From assembly GCF_024623455.1 (NCBI RefSeq), contig NZ_JANIPJ010000002.1, forward strand, positions 248,001 to 312,000: a DNA stretch of 64,000 nt, in the 5' to 3' direction. Both the position numbers and the translations under genes were made by a program. Below are positions 52,498 to 61,203 of the stretch, piece after piece. This DNA is from Paenibacillus soyae (GTDB taxonomy: Bacteria > Bacillota > Bacilli > Paenibacillales > Paenibacillaceae). Below the pieces are notes generated by a model. That model had not been told where the DNA came from. It did no database searches and saw nothing but the letters and a program-made list of their open reading frames with translations. The first letter of the stretch is position 1, and the number at the start of each line of letters is the position of its first letter.

Positions 52498-53976
52498 TTA
52501 CAGAATGATGGCGATCAGACCGCCCGAGCCTTCGTTAATGATACGGCCCAGCGTCTCCTGAAGCTTATAACGCGCGTTGTCCGGCATCATGGCGATCTTG
52601 CCTTGGATGCCCTCTCTCACGATGGAGTGCAGGGAGCGGCCGAAAATATCGGACTCCCAAATCTTGATCGGGTCGTTCTCGAAATCCTGCATTAAGTATC
52701 GCACCAGCTCTTCGCTTTGCTTCTCGGTGCCGATGATCGGAGCGAACTCGGATTCGACGTCTACCCTGATCATATGGATGGATGGCGCGGTTGCCTTAAG
52801 CCTTACGCCGAATCTCGATCCTTGGCGGATCAGCTCCGGCTCATCCAGCATCATCTCGGCAAGCGATGGCGCCGCGATGCCGTAGCCAGTCGTCTTCACC
52901 ATTTCGAGCGCTTCCGCGAAACGATCGTATTCGCGTTTGGCGTGCGAGAAATCCTGCATCAGCTGTAGGAGATGATCTTTGCCGCGGATTTCCACGCCGA
53001 CCACTTCCATCAGGATCCGATCGTACAGCTCATCCGGCGCGTAGAGATCGATCTCCGCCACGCCTTGCCCCATATTCATTCCGCTAAGTCCAGCTCTCGC
53101 GATAAAGTCGTAGTCCATGAACTGCTGAACGACTCTCTCAACGTCTCTTAAACGGCGAATATCCTTAACCGTGTCTCTCACGGAATTCTCGTAGTTGCTG
53201 CGCAGCCAGTGGTTGTCGTTCAGCACCATGACCCAGCTCGGAAGATTGACGTTTACTTCATGCACCGGGAACTCGTAGAGCACCTCGCGCAGAACGGCCG
53301 TGCCTTCCTCTTCCCCCATCGTCGCCACGCTGAGCGCGATGACCGGAATGTCGTATTTGGCCTGCAGCTCGCTGCGGAGCTGCTGGGTTTCCTCGCTTTT
53401 CGGACGAGTGGAGTTGATGATGAGCACGAACGGCTTGCCGACCTCTTTGAGCTCTTCGATGACGCGCTCTTCTGCGACGACGTAGGAGCTTCTAGGAATT
53501 TCGGCTATGGAGCCGTCCGTCGTGACGACAACGCCAAGCGTAGAGTGCTCCTGGATCACCTTGCGCGTGCCGATCTCCGCAGCCTCTTGGAACGGAATCG
53601 GCTCGTCGAACCATGGAGTCGTAATCATACGCGGACCGTTTTCGTCCTCGTAGCCCTTTGCTCCTTCGACCGCGTAGCCCACGCAATCGACGAGTCTTAC
53701 ATTTACTTCAAGCCCTTCCGCCACTTTGAGCTGTACCGCTTGATTGGGCACGAATTTGGGCTCGGTTGTCATAATCGTTTTGCCTGCGGCGCTTTGAGGG
53801 AGTTCGTCCACGGCTCTTACCCGGTCGGATTCGCTCGAGATGTTGGGAAGCACGACCGTCTCCATGAATCGCTTAATAAACGTTGATTTGCCCGTCCGGA
53901 CCGCCCCGACTACCCCGAGGTAAATATCCCCGCCGGTACGTTCGGCTATGTCCTTGAAAATATCTACTTTCTCCAC
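52498..53976 (-). CDS. spoIVA: stage IV sporulation protein A (coat basement ATPase)
   Basis: ATPase that polymerises on the forespore surface as the base layer of the spore coat. From the GTG at 53976 (GGGAGGGG upstream) it has 492 residues, exactly the B. subtilis length. Walker A GAVRTGKST is at 24-32; the sequence through TIMTTEPKFVPNQA, LVDCVGYAV and the C-terminal INEGSGGLIAIIL is very conserved. A possible sigma-E promoter lies about 100 bases upstream. Confidence 0.97.
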   Translation of the reverse strand: MEKVDIFKDIAERTGGDIYLGVVGAVRTGKSTFIKRFMETVVLPNISSESDRVRAVDELPQSAAGKTIMTTEPKFVPNQAVQLKVAEGLEVNVRLVDCVGYAVEGAKGYEDENGPRMITTPWFDEPIPFQEAAEIGTRKVIQEHSTLGVVVTTDGSIAEIPRSSYVVAEERVIEELKEVGKPFVLIINSTRPKSEETQQLRSELQAKYDIPVIALSVATMGEEEGTAVLREVLYEFPVHEVNVNLPSWVMVLNDNHWLRSNYENSVRDTVKDIRRLRDVERVVQQFMDYDFIARAGLSGMNMGQGVAEIDLYAPDELYDRILMEVVGVEIRGKDHLLQLMQDFSHAKREYDRFAEALEMVKTTGYGIAAPSLAEMMLDEPELIRQGSRFGVRLKATAPSIHMIRVDVESEFAPIIGTEKQSEELVRYLMQDFENDPIKIWESDIFGRSLHSIVREGIQGKIAMMPDNARYKLQETLGRIINEGSGGLIAIIL

Positions 53977-54074
53977 TGAATATCCCCTCCCAATTGATTT
54001 TCCGGTTCGCCGCCATCCACCGGACAAGAGGGCAGGCCAGCGACGCAACTCGTACATGCTTTTGGACTAGTAAT

Positions 54075-54102
54075 AGCTTATGTCCGGACTGTCCAATTAT
54101 GA
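54075..54102 (-). promoter_or_regulatory. candidate sigma-E promoter of spoIVA
   Basis: On the minus strand TCATAAT is followed 13 bases later by CATAAGCT, close to the sigma-E pattern (ATA in -35, CATACA-T in -10). Confidence 0.4.
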
Positions 54103-54202
54103 CGCCTGCTTCTACGAAAACTTTTTTTCACCGGATGAACCCTGCTTCCCTTCCAAGATTGAAATATATGAAGCCCCGCCGCAATCTATAACCCGGGCAA
54201 AC

Positions 54203-54238
54203 AAAAAAATCCCCTCCCGGGTAGGCTGGGAGAGGATT
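54203..54238 (-). terminator. intrinsic terminator after yphF
   Basis: AATCCTCTCCC pairs with GGGAGGGGATT (one mismatch) across about eight bases, followed by T residues on the minus strand. Confidence 0.85.
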
Positions 54239-54253
54239 ATATAGGTGTTAAAG

Positions 54254-55006
54254 CTATGGGAGAACGGCGACAGGCTCGCCGTTCCGCAGTCGGTATTCTG
54301 GCGCTTTCACCGGCACAAAGTCCGAAGCGTCCGCCAGCCATTCACGCAGATCCGTATCCTCGGCTGCCTGCAAATCGGCATTCTTCTGCATCAACTGCAT
54401 GATATCTACGCCGTAATCGGTATAGACGAGGCCGTTCTTGTCCATAATCGCCGAAAGCATCGTTCCGGAGAAGACGCTGCGCAATTCCGGCGCTTTGCGG
54501 CCCATGCTCTCGTAATCAATCGTGTAGAAGCCGGGATACATTTCGTCCCCTTGCGGGAGAGCGCCCCTGGAGTCCCGATACTCCTTCACCCACTTCTGGA
54601 CGTCATTGATTCTTTGATAGGTTACGATATCCATCAGCTTAACGGTCGGGTCCGTCTCTTCGTCCATGATCAGGAAAAAATAAGTTCCTCCGTTCTCGAA
54701 CGCGGCTGTCGGAATGGCGCTCAAATACCCTGTGCTCTGAAGCTTCTTGAAATCCAGCTTAAACTTCTCGTACTTCGGCACGTCCTGATCGCTGTTCGAA
54801 ATCGGCAGCAAGCCCTTCTCCTCGAAATACTGGTCAATCGCCGCCTGCACATTGCGCACCGCTTCTTTGGGCGGTACGTTCTGCTTCAAATTCTCCTCCG
54901 GGTACAGACAACCCGACAGCAGCGTCATCATTGCCGCGAGCATGATAGCGGAAGCGGCCGCCCGATAACCGCTGCGGCGCGCTGCTGACTTCATCCAAGA
55001 TTTCAT
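54254..55006 (-). CDS. yphF: YphF-like lipoprotein
   Basis: Predicted lipoprotein of 250 residues. N-terminal signal with lipobox LLSGC (Cys about residue 30), then a soluble domain starting EENLKQNVPPKEAVRNVQ. ATG 55006 has GGAGG eight bases upstream; the frame extends to 55174 without support. YphF of B. subtilis is of similar length and lies at the same place upstream of spoIVA. Role unknown. Confidence 0.78.
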   Translation of the reverse strand: MKSWMKSAARRSGYRAAASAIMLAAMMTLLSGCLYPEENLKQNVPPKEAVRNVQAAIDQYFEEKGLLPISNSDQDVPKYEKFKLDFKKLQSTGYLSAIPTAAFENGGTYFFLIMDEETDPTVKLMDIVTYQRINDVQKWVKEYRDSRGALPQGDEMYPGFYTIDYESMGRKAPELRSVFSGTMLSAIMDKNGLVYTDYGVDIMQLMQKNADLQAAEDTDLREWLADASDFVPVKAPEYRLRNGEPVAVLP

Positions 55007-55040
55007 TCGATGTTCCTCCGTTTCATTACCCATTACCCCA

Positions 55041-55385
55041 TTACCAAAGCTCTTCCTCTTCCTTCTGGCGCGCGAGCGCCTTGGCCACCGCGGCGCGGAG
55101 AGGATCCGGAGGAAGCTCGACCTCCGTCTTGCCGGATACCCGCGTCTGGCATGCCAGCCGAATATTTTTTTCATCCAGCCCGGCCAGCTTCCTGCGTTCC
55201 TCGTCCCCTATGGGCAATAGCTGGCTCGACGGGCGAACCGTTACCTTGCACATATAGCAAGCCGCTTTCCCGCCGCATCTTGTAGCGATCGTGACGCCGG
55301 CTCTCCTCGCGGCGTCCAATACGGTAGTTCCTCTTCTGACCCTGGCCGACTTCCCGCTTGGATAGAATGTTACCTCCGCGTCCAC
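55041..55385 (-). CDS. 2Fe-2S ferredoxin-like protein (distal copy)
   Basis: 114-residue plant-type ferredoxin fold. The cluster ligands are in RCGGKAACYMCKV (Cys-x5-Cys-x2-Cys) and a distal Cys in IRLACQTRV. A charged C-terminal extension (VAKALARQKEEEELW) exceeds the usual domain. It overlaps the nucleotidyltransferase-like gene by 16 bases, which suggests cotranslation. Electron partners unknown. Confidence 0.85.
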   Translation of the reverse strand: MDAEVTFYPSGKSARVRRGTTVLDAARRAGVTIATRCGGKAACYMCKVTVRPSSQLLPIGDEERRKLAGLDEKNIRLACQTRVSGKTEVELPPDPLRAAVAKALARQKEEEELW

Positions 55386-55978
55386 TCGCGTTCCCCTCCC
55401 AGAATCAGGCGCAGTTGTTCGCCCACTTCTCTCGTTATTTCGTTTCCGGCCTGAAGCATGGCGAACGCGGCTACATGCGTTTGGGTGCCGCGACGCATCG
55501 CGTCGGCGATAAGACGCACGCGGTCCTCTCGGCCTCGCAGCACGTTAAACAGCAATTCATGGGCAAGGGGTACGACTCGCACCTCCGCCGAACGGGAATT
55601 TTCCAGCTCGAGATGAACAAGATCGCCGAACGGAACCAGAAAACCGTCGACGTCAACCGAATAGCGGCAGCCGAAATTGCGAACCTCGAATCCTCCCACC
55701 AGCTCGACTTTGCAGCCCTTAATATCATAATGGCTGAGCGTCGATCGGTAGATGGGGGTCTCGCTGTACGACGGAGAGTCTGTCGCGTACGGCGCAAGCG
55801 CTAGATGGATGTCTCCCATCCGATGCTCATCGCAGTACAGATCGATATCCCGCGGCGGAGCCTCCAGACGTACGCCCCTCAATAAGAGGCCTGCGCTCCC
55901 CCCTAGCGCCCAGCCGCTTGTCCCGGCCGCCGCCGAGACGATGCCGAGAGCTTGCCCAATATTCGTCGATTCTGTCAT
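55370..55978 (-). CDS. nucleotidyltransferase-like protein
   Basis: 202 residues with a nucleotidyltransferase-fold signature: WALGGSAGLLLRG followed by RDIDLYCDE, which supplies the Asp pair for metal binding. A third acidic residue and beta strands follow (YDIKGCKVELVGGFEVR). Such proteins include tRNA-like and antibiotic-modifying enzymes and antitoxin-type NTases; the substrate is unknown here. It lies between two ferredoxin genes, overlapping one. Confidence 0.7.
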   Translation of the reverse strand: MTESTNIGQALGIVSAAAGTSGWALGGSAGLLLRGVRLEAPPRDIDLYCDEHRMGDIHLALAPYATDSPSYSETPIYRSTLSHYDIKGCKVELVGGFEVRNFGCRYSVDVDGFLVPFGDLVHLELENSRSAEVRVVPLAHELLFNVLRGREDRVRLIADAMRRGTQTHVAAFAMLQAGNEITREVGEQLRLILGGEREWTRR

Positions 55979-55990
55979 GCCGGTTGCTCC

Positions 55991-56287
55991 TTAGAAATAC
56001 GTTTTGTTCACCGCGACAATTTTGCCGGCGCCTTCCTTTACGACCGCTTGGCAGCCTAGACGGAAGCCGTCCTCGAACTCCTCAGGCTCCAGACGGTCCC
56101 ATTCCTCGTCCGTGACGCCTTCCAGATATTCTCCGCCTTCCGTCACTTGACAGCGGCAGCGGGCGCATGTCCCGCGCGTGCAGGAGAACCCGAAGTCGAC
56201 ATCGTGTTTGATCGCATGATCCAATATCGTAAGCCCGGCTTCCGCTTCCACCGTTTTTGTCAAAGTCCTGCCCGTTAGTTCCAACAC
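55991..56287 (-). CDS. 2Fe-2S ferredoxin-like protein (proximal copy)
   Basis: 98-residue plant-type ferredoxin. The ligands are FSCTRGTCARCRC (Cys-x4-Cys-x2-Cys) with a distal Cys in FRLGCQAVV. Acidic middle (DEEWDRLEPEEFEDG). It starts a run with the NTase-like gene and the second ferredoxin, all on the minus strand. Confidence 0.88.
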   Translation of the reverse strand: MLELTGRTLTKTVEAEAGLTILDHAIKHDVDFGFSCTRGTCARCRCQVTEGGEYLEGVTDEEWDRLEPEEFEDGFRLGCQAVVKEGAGKIVAVNKTYF

Positions 56288-56352
56288 TTTAATCCAGCCC
56301 CCTCATGTTCTTCGACCCTTATGTATGCCGCCATGCCGTCTTCTTGTTTCGG

Positions 56353-56532
56353 TTATAGAATGGAGAAGAAGCCGTAAATAAATCCGAAAATCAATAAAAC
56401 GAAAGCAACAAATGATAATACGAATTTAATAATGCCCTTCGTCTTGAGGCGCGCAAAAGTGATTAAAAAGGCGGCGACCGCCATCAGCCCGATCCCGAGA
56501 AATGAAATCCACATCTTCGTCATTGCATCCAT
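56353..56532 (-). CDS. yphE: YphE-like small membrane protein (DUF2768)
   Basis: 59 residues, mostly two transmembrane helices (WISFLGIGLMAVAAFLITF and IKFVLSFVAFVLLIFGFIY). Starts MDAMTKMW. AGGAGA lies about 11 bases upstream. Its size and place between gpsA and spoIVA fit DUF2768 proteins (B. subtilis YphE). Confidence 0.78.
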   Translation of the reverse strand: MDAMTKMWISFLGIGLMAVAAFLITFARLKTKGIIKFVLSFVAFVLLIFGFIYGFFSIL

Positions 56533-56591
56533 TGCCGTTCCATTCTCCTAACCTATTTCGTAATAAATTCTAAACCATTATAGCACCAGCC

Positions 56592-56665
56592 AAAAAAAAG
56601 GACAAAAGCAACTGCGAATTTCGCCATTTCGGCGCGCTCCGGAGAGCGTTCGCTAGCTTTTGTCC
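56592..56665 (-). terminator. intrinsic terminator after spoVIF
   Basis: GGACAAAAGC and GCTTTTGTCC are perfect arms around a large internal loop; eight T residues follow on the minus strand. Confidence 0.88.
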
Positions 56666-56672
56666 CATATCG

Positions 56673-56957
56673 TTACTTCTTCATCATCATTTTGACTAAC
56701 GACTCCATGCTGGACGGACTCATGCCGCTTGCTTTCACGGCCTTCACAATATCGTTTATGGTCGATTCCGGCACTTTGATCTTCGCCATGTCGCCCACCT
56801 GTTTGATCAGCTTGCGAAGCTCCGCGTCATTCTGCAGCGTACTCGCGTCCACGCCTTTAGCCAATTTTTTGACGGCATTTTCCGTAATGTTTTTTCCGGT
56901 TTTCTGGTTGATCGCGCTCAAAACGTCTTTGGGTAATCCTTTGGACAATTTCCTCAC
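56673..56957 (-). CDS. spoVIF: stage VI sporulation protein F
   Basis: 94-residue helical basic protein. The segments DVLSAINQKTGKNI, LRKLIKQVGDMAKIKV and the C-terminal SLVKMMMKK match the SpoVIF family, which affects coat and spore integrity late in Bacillus sporulation. Own terminator; lies between gpsA and yphE. Confidence 0.85.
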   Translation of the reverse strand: MRKLSKGLPKDVLSAINQKTGKNITENAVKKLAKGVDASTLQNDAELRKLIKQVGDMAKIKVPESTINDIVKAVKASGMSPSSMESLVKMMMKK

Positions 56958-57025
56958 CCTCCTCTGGTCTATGAGCTTCTAGCATCATATGAGGAGGGGA
57001 CACAATTGGTGTAGGCTTGGAGATA

Positions 57026-58060
57026 CTAGCCCAGCGGTTCCATTTCGTGCGTTTTGAGACGGCCCATCAGATGCTCCACCGCGGCCTTTGGTTCCTTTCC
57101 TTCGAACAGAACCTCGTAAAGCTGTCTCGTGATCGGCATCTCGACTCCGAATTGCTTCGACAGCTGGTAGGCCGTGCGTGTCGTGCGGACGCCCTCTACG
57201 ACCATCCCGATCTTCTCGAGCACCGTCTCGAGAGGCGTGCCGTCTCCCAGCATATAGCCGGCTCTCCAATTGCGGCTGTGCTTGCTCGTTCCGGTCGCGA
57301 CAAGATCGCCTACGCCCGCAAGCCCGGCGAATGTCATCGGATTGGCGCCCATAGCGGTGCCCAATCGGCCGATTTCGGCCAGTCCGCGCGTTAGAAGGGC
57401 GGCTTTGGCGTTGTCTCCGAAACCGAGACCGTCGCTCAGACCCGCTCCAAGCGCGATAATATTTTTTATAGCGCCCGCGACTTCGGCCCCGATGACATCC
57501 ACGTTCGTATAGACGCGGAAATCGCCGTTAATGAGCGCGTCCTGGGCTTTCTCCGCGGCTTCGAGCGACTCCGAGGCGACGACAACCGTCGTCGGCTGCT
57601 TCTTGATGACTTCCTCCGCATGACTCGGTCCCGTCAATACGACGATGGACGACGGCTCGCGGCCGAGCTCCTCGGCCAGCACGATCGACATCCTCTTCAT
57701 CGTCTCCGCCTCGAAGCCCTTGGTAGCGTGGACAACCAGCGTCTCTGCCGCGAGATAAGGTGAAGCTGCCTTCGCGACAAGCCGCATTCCGGCGGAAGGA
57801 GCGACGAAGAGCGCCAGCTCGGCCCCATCGAGCGCGTCTTGCATATTCGTCGTCGCGACGATATTGGCAGGCAGCTCGCTGCCCGGCAAGTATCGGCTGT
57901 TCTGATGCTTTTCGTTGATCTCGGCCGCTTGTTCCGCGTTGCGCGTCCATAACGTGACGAAGTAGCCGTTGCTCGCGAGAACGAGCGCAAGCGCCGTTCC
58001 CCAGCTTCCCGCGACTAGAACGGTCGCCTTGCGATCGCGCTTCACATCTTCTCGTATCAT
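57026..58060 (-). CDS. gpsA: glycerol-3-phosphate dehydrogenase (NAD(P)+), altered nucleotide loop
   Basis: Makes sn-glycerol 3-phosphate for phospholipids. Sequence and length (344) are otherwise typical: VLTGPSHAEEV, GAIKNIIALGAGLSDGLGFGDN, VTGTSKHSRN and GVRTTRTAYQLS. However, the nucleotide-binding loop reads VLVAGSWGTALA; the usual first Gly of GAGSWG is Val16 (GTC at 58013-58015), one base from a Gly codon. This may weaken NAD(P)H binding or be a sequence error. Seven bases upstream of plsY. Confidence 0.95.
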   Translation of the reverse strand: MIREDVKRDRKATVLVAGSWGTALALVLASNGYFVTLWTRNAEQAAEINEKHQNSRYLPGSELPANIVATTNMQDALDGAELALFVAPSAGMRLVAKAASPYLAAETLVVHATKGFEAETMKRMSIVLAEELGREPSSIVVLTGPSHAEEVIKKQPTTVVVASESLEAAEKAQDALINGDFRVYTNVDVIGAEVAGAIKNIIALGAGLSDGLGFGDNAKAALLTRGLAEIGRLGTAMGANPMTFAGLAGVGDLVATGTSKHSRNWRAGYMLGDGTPLETVLEKIGMVVEGVRTTRTAYQLSKQFGVEMPITRQLYEVLFEGKEPKAAVEHLMGRLKTHEMEPLG

Positions 58061-58066
58061 AACCGC

Positions 58067-58666
58067 TTAAGCTCCCTTCTTCGCTCCAAGCTTGTTCTCC
58101 GTGCCTTGGATCAGCTTCACGATATTGGTCCGGTGGCGGACAAACGCGAATATCGCAATGGCAAGCGCCGCGCTAAGCAGCGGCCAGGTAAACTGAAACA
58201 AGAGGATAAACACGGGCAGCAATCCCGCGAAAATCAATGAACCGAGCGAAACATAACGCGTGAGGACGATGGCCAGAATCGCGATAATGCCCGCGTACAA
58301 GGCAGGGAAAAACGCCAACGTCGCAATAACGCCTATCGTCGTCGCGATGCCTTTCCCGCCCTTGAACTTGAACCATATCGGCCAATTATGGCCAACGATG
58401 GCGGCCAGGCCGCAAACAACCGGTATCCAGCCGTTGCTGCCAAGCGTATTCCCCAAATATACGGACAAGATGCCTTTGGCGATATCCAGGGAGAAAACAA
58501 AGATGCCCGGTCCTTTCCCCAGGACGCGAAGCGTATTCGTTGCGCCGGCGTTTCCGCTACCATGCTGGCGGATATCGATGCCTTTGACCCATTTCGCAAT
58601 GACGATGCTGAATGATACCGAACCGATCAAATAACTAAGCACAACCGCGACAATATCCAGTAGCAA
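58067..58666 (-). CDS. plsY: acyl-phosphate:glycerol-3-phosphate acyltransferase
   Basis: Membrane enzyme for the first acylation of glycerol 3-phosphate. The three conserved loops are GSGNAGATNTLRVLG, GHNWPIWFKFKGGKGIAT and a final FVRHRTNI; five transmembrane helices, 199 residues. Follows gpsA, its substrate supplier. Confidence 0.96.
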   Translation of the reverse strand: MLLDIVAVVLSYLIGSVSFSIVIAKWVKGIDIRQHGSGNAGATNTLRVLGKGPGIFVFSLDIAKGILSVYLGNTLGSNGWIPVVCGLAAIVGHNWPIWFKFKGGKGIATTIGVIATLAFFPALYAGIIAILAIVLTRYVSLGSLIFAGLLPVFILLFQFTWPLLSAALAIAIFAFVRHRTNIVKLIQGTENKLGAKKGA

Positions 58667-58678
58667 CCTTCTTCTCCC

Positions 58679-60001
58679 CTAGTCCTCGTCGGATTTGCGC
58701 CGCGTGAATATACGAAGTGGCGTACCTTCGAAATCGAATGCCGCGCGTATTTTGTTTTCCAGGTAACGCTCGTACGAAAAGTGCATCAGCTCCGGATCGT
58801 TGACGAAGCACACGATCGTCGGCGGTTTCGTCGCCACCTGCGTCACATAGTTGATGCGAAGGCGCTTGCCCTTGTCGGATGGAGGCGGGTTGATCGCGAC
58901 CGCGTCGGAGACGACGTCGTTCAGAAGATGCGTCTGAATGCGCATCGCATGCTGTTCCGACACATGGTTCACGACGGGCAGCAGTTTATGTAAGCGCTGT
59001 TTGGTCAGCGCAGACAAGTATACAACCGGCGCGTAGGTCATGAACAGGAAATGATCGCGAATCTTCTGCGTGAAATGAGCCATCGTCTTATCATCCTTGT
59101 CGACAATATCCCATTTGTTCACCACAAAGATGGACGCTTTGCCCGCTTCATGCGCATAGCCCGCTATATGTTTGTCCTGCTCGATGATGCCTTCTTCTCC
59201 GTTGATCAGCACGAGAACGACATCCGCTCTCTCGATCGCTTTCATGGCGCGCATGACGCTGTATTTCTCGGTGGATTCGTACACCTTGCCGCGTTTGCGC
59301 ATGCCTGCTGTATCAATCAAGACATAGCGCTGTCCGTCATGCTCGAAAGGCGTATCGATAGCGTCTCTCGTCGTACCGGCTACATTGCTCACGATGACGC
59401 GGTCTTCCCCAAGCAGCGCGTTGACGAGCGATGATTTGCCGACGTTCGGGCGGCCGATAAGCGCGACGCGAATTACATCCTCGTCGTAGCCGTCATCCTC
59501 CAGCTCCGGCAGCAGATCGGATGCCGCATCCAACAGATCGCCGATGCCAAGTCCGTGCGAGCCGGAGATCGGGATCGGCTGCCCGAAGCCAAGACCGTAA
59601 AATTCATACACTTCATCCATGCGGTTCTCATTGTCCACTTTGTTGACGGCGACAACGACGGGCTTGCGGGAGCGGAACAGCATTTGCGCGACTTCGTCGT
59701 CCGCGTGCGTCAAGCCGCTCTTGGCGTCAACCATAAAAATAATGACGTCCGCTTCCTCCACGGCGAGCTCGGCCTGCATGCGGACCGACTTCATGATCTC
59801 GTCTTCGCCGTCGATTTCGATACCTCCGGTATCGATAATGCTGAACGGCTTGCCATTCCACTCGCCGGTTCCGTATAGACGGTCACGGGTCACGCCCGGT
59901 TTATCCTCAACGATAGCCAGTCTGTCGCCGATAATGCGATTGAAAATGGTGGACTTCCCCACATTCGGTCGACCGACGATGGCGATTACGGGTCTTGCCA
60001 T
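58679..60001 (-). CDS. der: ribosome biogenesis GTPase Der
   Basis: Essential tandem-GTPase for 50S assembly (EngA). Two G domains: [14 protein letters not shown] at about residue 9 with DTGG, and [16 protein letters not shown] at about 184 with DTAGM; NKVD and NKWD specificity motifs in each; C-terminal KH-like domain. 440 residues. Upstream of gpsA as in B. subtilis. Confidence 0.98.
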   Translation of the reverse strand: MARPVIAIVGRPNVGKSTIFNRIIGDRLAIVEDKPGVTRDRLYGTGEWNGKPFSIIDTGGIEIDGEDEIMKSVRMQAELAVEEADVIIFMVDAKSGLTHADDEVAQMLFRSRKPVVVAVNKVDNENRMDEVYEFYGLGFGQPIPISGSHGLGIGDLLDAASDLLPELEDDGYDEDVIRVALIGRPNVGKSSLVNALLGEDRVIVSNVAGTTRDAIDTPFEHDGQRYVLIDTAGMRKRGKVYESTEKYSVMRAMKAIERADVVLVLINGEEGIIEQDKHIAGYAHEAGKASIFVVNKWDIVDKDDKTMAHFTQKIRDHFLFMTYAPVVYLSALTKQRLHKLLPVVNHVSEQHAMRIQTHLLNDVVSDAVAINPPPSDKGKRLRINYVTQVATKPPTIVCFVNDPELMHFSYERYLENKIRAAFDFEGTPLRIFTRRKSDED

Positions 60002-60113
60002 AAAAATGTTTCACTCCTTAGTTGTTTCTGAAACGAACGATCTCAGAAGCCTGACTATCATTCTCACCTAACCCATCATAGCAAAAAAGAACGCTCTTGG
60101 CTAACTTTTCATG

Positions 60114-60293
60114 TCACTGATGGTCGACGAGAATGAATGTCCCGTTCTTCAGATCATGTGCGCTCGCATCCAATATTTTCTCCAGAAGGAAGGCGATTTC
60201 CTCCAGATTCTTCTGGTCCGGGGCAATAAAAATAGGAGCTCCCCCGCGAACCTCCTCCGTTTTCAACGAAACGACGGCAACGATTTTAGCCAT
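60114..60293 (-). CDS. capping-complex subunit for YIEGIA
   Basis: 59-residue protein (MAKIVAVVSLKTEEVRGG, EEIAFLLEKILDASAHD, NGTFILVDHQ) that overlaps the end of the YIEGIA gene by eight bases. It matches the small subunit that NCBI families associate with YIEGIA proteins. Role unknown, likely sporulation-linked from co-occurrence. Downstream of it lies der. Confidence 0.8.
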   Translation of the reverse strand: MAKIVAVVSLKTEEVRGGAPIFIAPDQKNLEEIAFLLEKILDASAHDLKNGTFILVDHQ

Positions 60294-61203
60294 TCTTTCC
60301 CGCTCCTCCTTGATTTACCGGCGCTTCCGTCGGCATGCGTACCGCCGATTCCAGTATCGGCACGTTTAGCACAACTTCCTTCCCTTTCCGGACGTTCCTT
60401 TCCTGCGGCAGCAAAAAGACGGCAAGCCGTCCGTCATTCATATCGAGCTTGGCCATGGGGATCAAAGCAGGCTCGCCGCTGTCTCGGTAAACGCCGAGTA
60501 TAGTGGCCAAGTCATAAAGAATCGCTTGCCTTTGTCCCAGATTGCTGATGGTCACCTTGCCATTGGCATTATAAGGAGTGATGATATATCCCACTCCTCG
60601 ATCCGATATAATCTCCTGGTTCGCCTTAAGCCCTACATTCATAATATAGATGTCGCCAACGAATAAATCCGGACCGTCTATGCGCACTTCGCCAGGCTCG
60701 ACAGAGGCGATATGGGAAATCGATTTGCCCGATTTGAGCTTGACGACGATGAGCAGCGTCAACAACCCCGCCGCTATGCCGATCCAGACATTAAATAGGA
60801 TTGCGAATAGGCTTGTCAGCAGCGCCGACATAATGACCAGATAGTTCCTCCCTTCGAAAACCATCGCGATGCCTTCAATATATGTAGCGCCTCGGCTGAC
60901 GAGCTCGAGACTGTCGATTTTTGTCAGCGTCTCGCGTTCCATCTTGCGGACGTCCCGAAATTGGGAAGCCGCCAGCGTGAGAAAGGTAATAGCCGTATAG
61001 TCCTTGTTGAATAAAGCCGGGACCGCCACCGCGCCGAGCGCGGCGGCGATAACGCCAAGCGATATATGAATGATTCTTCCATGCGGGTATGTCGGATACT
61101 GCCTATAGTCCGTTTTCAACATTAATAACCTCGAGATGACGCCGAACGCGATGCCGAGCAATACGCCGACCAAATGTTGATTGTGTTGTAGAAATGCCAG
61201 CAT
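60286..61203 (-). CDS. YIEGIA family protein
   Basis: 305-residue protein bearing the family motif RGATYIEGIAMVFEGRNYLV at about 105-125. Several transmembrane helices in the N-terminal half (LLGIAFGVISRLLM, LGVIAAALGAVAVPALF, LVIMSALLTSLFAILFNVWIGIAAGLL) and a soluble C-terminal half. ATG 61203 has GGGGAGG upstream and overlaps the yphA-like stop by one base. The function of YIEGIA proteins is not known. Confidence 0.85.
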   Translation of the reverse strand: MLAFLQHNQHLVGVLLGIAFGVISRLLMLKTDYRQYPTYPHGRIIHISLGVIAAALGAVAVPALFNKDYTAITFLTLAASQFRDVRKMERETLTKIDSLELVSRGATYIEGIAMVFEGRNYLVIMSALLTSLFAILFNVWIGIAAGLLTLLIVVKLKSGKSISHIASVEPGEVRIDGPDLFVGDIYIMNVGLKANQEIISDRGVGYIITPYNANGKVTISNLGQRQAILYDLATILGVYRDSGEPALIPMAKLDMNDGRLAVFLLPQERNVRKGKEVVLNVPILESAVRMPTEAPVNQGGAGKNG

